The notes under the pieces are model-generated. The model did no database searches and was not told the origin of the DNA. It saw nothing but the letters and a program-made list of their open reading frames with translations. Positions 62,535 to 64,000 of a stretch of 64,000 bases of DNA are shown in pieces; within the stretch, counting starts at the first letter, position 1; each line of letters begins with the position of its first letter. The stretch is taken from the NCBI RefSeq assembly GCF_900106765.1, contig NZ_FNNG01000004.1, positions 124,001 to 188,000 on the forward strand, given 5' to 3'. Made by a program: the position numbers and the translations under genes. Source of the DNA: Tepidimicrobium xylanilyticum (GTDB taxonomy: Bacteria > Bacillota > Clostridia > Tissierellales > Tepidimicrobiaceae).

Positions 62535-63233
62535 TCAATCATAAAAACAAGTTATTCTTCTAAATATCCTATAGAGAATATAACAACCTATTATAAATAT
62601 TGAAAAAGTAGCAACAAACTGAATTGTAAATCTATCTATCCCTATTACTAATTGATTAAATAATTGAATTGGTCTAAAAAGCATATCCCAACTGTTAAAT
62701 CTAAGAAACCTTCCAATGTAAACACCTATTCCGGATAACAGAGATACTAATACAACTCCTAAAAAAGATACGGGCTTCAAAGTAATTATTCCAATGCTTT
62801 TATCGAAAATATAAAGGGATTCTAGGCCAACTAGTAAAGCAAATAAGAATCCAACACCAATAATTAACAACTTAGTCCAAATCATAATATCAGTACTATA
62901 AACAACTCCTCCATCTAAGGAGTATTTTTCTACTTCAACTATCCACATAAATTTGTCATTTGATATATGAATGAAATCTGTTATCATGTAAACAGAATTA
63001 GGGAAAAACAACAACCAAGGAATCATCCAAAGAATAGAATGGCCTAGCCTTCCTTGCATCAAACTTGTCTCTGATTTCAGTATAAAAACCAATGGTAATA
63101 CTGCCAATAAAACATTCCATGATAGCATGATATAAAGAAAACTAGTATCCTTAAAAAACATCAACAAGCAGACAATCCAATATGCTAACATGAAGAATAT
63201 TATTTCTTTATATTTTTTTAAAAATATCTTCAT
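62535..63233 (-). CDS. DUF1361 integral membrane protein
   Basis: About 232 residues with about six helices. The DUF1361 hallmark is WMIPWLLFFPNSVYMITDFI, followed by HISNDKF; FLRFNSWDMLFRP near residue 180 is also typical. Function is not known. The ATG at 63233 (MKIFLKKYKEI) is preferred over the in-frame start at 63266, which lies deeper in the preceding small gene. Confidence 0.8.
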   Translation of the reverse strand: MKIFLKKYKEIIFFMLAYWIVCLLMFFKDTSFLYIMLSWNVLLAVLPLVFILKSETSLMQGRLGHSILWMIPWLLFFPNSVYMITDFIHISNDKFMWIVEVEKYSLDGGVVYSTDIMIWTKLLIIGVGFLFALLVGLESLYIFDKSIGIITLKPVSFLGVVLVSLLSGIGVYIGRFLRFNSWDMLFRPIQLFNQLVIGIDRFTIQFVATFSIFIIGCYILYRIFRRITCFYD

Positions 63234-63417
63234 AAAACCACCAGTTAAATAAAATATTCCCTTCATTATCCCTAGTTTCTACCAGCACTTTAACTTCTTC
63301 ATCAATAACGGGTTCGACAATACTTTCACATATAATATTATACATACCTTTAGCCATAAAAACAAAGTCATATTCCCCAAAAAACTCTTCCTCTTTTGAA
63401 GATATTTTTATATTCAA
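63208..63417 (-). CDS. Small acidic protein of unknown function
   Basis: Sixty-nine residues starting at TTG with AAGG five bases upstream. It reads as beta-rich acidic sequence (FFGEYDFVFMAKGMYNIICE, PVIDEEVKVLVETRDNEGNI) without membrane segments. It overlaps the DUF1361 gene by 26 bases, suggesting cotranslation. I do not recognise a family, and it could be the end of a larger decayed gene. Confidence 0.4.
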   Translation of the reverse strand: MNIKISSKEEEFFGEYDFVFMAKGMYNIICESIVEPVIDEEVKVLVETRDNEGNILFNWWFYEDIFKKI

Positions 63418-64000
63418 TTTACCTTGGCAACTCTACTAACACCATTTTTTTATGATAGGTATTACAAATTAAGAAGACTATGCATTTTTAATATCTAAGT
63501 TTTAGTTAGTTTTTTCATTTAGCTAATTCCTCAAAGGCTTTCATATGTTTAGACAAAACTCTTTTAACAACCTTTTCTACTTCTTCATCATCTGATATCA
63601 TAATTGGCTATACCCTATTAATACACAACGGGTACATTGTTTTAATCTTACCACAAGTCCATTTTCATATACTAATCTAGCTACCAATGGTCATCCCTTT
63701 CTGCTAACAACAAACCAGTTGATGAGATAGCAGAAAAGAAATATTTACAGGACGATTAAAATAACTAATTATGGGTAACTTGATTAAATAAAGAAGGAAT
63801 AAGTCAACACCTTTTAAGTAGTTTTATTTTAGCAATTGTATCAAATTAGATCGCATATTCAAGAAAAAACTTATGTAATGTTTTGAAGGAATTTAGAAGG
63901 TGAAATAGGTTTAAAACTACTAGAAAGAGGATTAATTTCCACAGGCATATTTATAAAAATTCCTCAAGGCAGTGAAGAACAAGTTACCAAGAAGCCTTAT
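63418..64000. other. Poorly coding right end of the window
   Basis: About 580 bases. It holds a 28-codon minus-strand frame (63515-63601, MISDDEEVEKVVKRVLSKHM..) without a ribosome binding site, and an inverted repeat TTTCTGCTA/TAGCAGAAA (63699-63707 and 63729-63737). It also holds a plus-strand fragment from 63887 to the edge. No intact gene is evident. Confidence 0.4.
63887..64000 (+). pseudogene. Fragment resembling a LysR-type HTH, open at the window edge
   Basis: Thirty-eight open plus-strand codons after a TGA read NLEGEIGLKLLERGLISTG. This resembles the end of a LysR-type recognition helix (LExELGxxLFER). What follows, IFIKIPQGSEEQVTKKPY, does not fit a LysR wing. No start codon or upstream helix is in frame, so it is probably a decayed or chance fragment. 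Confidence 0.25.

Noticed and set aside
1-64000. CRISPR arrays, insertion sequences, prophage, rRNA or tRNA genes
   Set aside because: I looked for direct repeats with regular spacers, transposase motifs and conserved RNA sequences and saw none, though short tRNAs are hard to exclude by eye.

Overview
The window looks like chromosome from a low-GC, endospore-forming, anaerobic Firmicute of the Clostridia/Tissierellia type. The evidence is AT-rich intergenic DNA, strong AGGAGG-type ribosome binding sites, many TTG starts, and sporulation genes (spmA, spmB, bofA, csfB/gin, cwlD). There are also clostridial-style ECF transport, NhaC and alanine/sodium symporters and a 2[4Fe-4S] ferredoxin. Nearly all genes lie on the minus strand. 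I saw no rRNA, tRNA, CRISPR array, insertion sequence or phage.

Layout, left to right. 1-2005: a small Cys-rich peptide gene with its own promoter, then an ECF sigma factor with a frameshifted anti-sigma gene. 2128-6216: spmBA and a herA-nurA pair. 6349-12622: an AbrB regulator facing a housekeeping run (rsmI, ferredoxin, ricT, holB, two tandem DarA-type c-di-AMP receptors, tmk, an Orn/Lys/Arg decarboxylase and gin). 12716-20101: AmmeMemoRadiSam genes, rplY/ctc, bofA, yaaL, a UPF0251 regulator, mrp and nhaC.

20269-39441 is the most striking region. One minus-strand operon of about 19 kb starts with a cobalamin (B12) riboswitch (39281-39441) followed by an intrinsic terminator (39172-39206). 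It encodes three DUF4430 (transcobalamin-like C-terminal domain) proteins and two proteins carrying an alpha/alpha barrel like the N-terminal domain of intrinsic factor and transcobalamin. One of these barrels sits inside a 1440-residue chain of beta-sandwich domains. The operon also holds an 1155-residue repeat protein, a MacB-like ABC transporter with a CARDB-like partner, and a complete ECF transporter (T, fused AA', S). I read this as a surface corrinoid-capture and uptake system in which the two halves of mammalian B12 carriers are separate bacterial proteins.

39562-47770: a YibE/F protein; a small gene (40739-41014) with an in-frame UGA followed by a SECIS-like hairpin, probably a selenoprotein of the CC/Se-motif (HesB-like) type; cwlD; an FMN-binding lipoprotein with wrbA; threonine aldolase; DegV; ahpC with perR; and a cation efflux gene on the plus strand with a consensus sigma-A promoter. 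47852-54107: a VTC / DUF4956 / CotH-kinase / HEAT / glycosyltransferase operon whose glycosyltransferase carries two lesions. 54330-57384: a TPP-riboswitch-controlled thiamine-precursor ABC transporter. 57385-64000: a methyl-accepting chemotaxis protein flanked by two decayed histidine-kinase tails, a sodium:alanine symporter, a DUF1361 membrane protein, and poorly coding DNA with small fragments.
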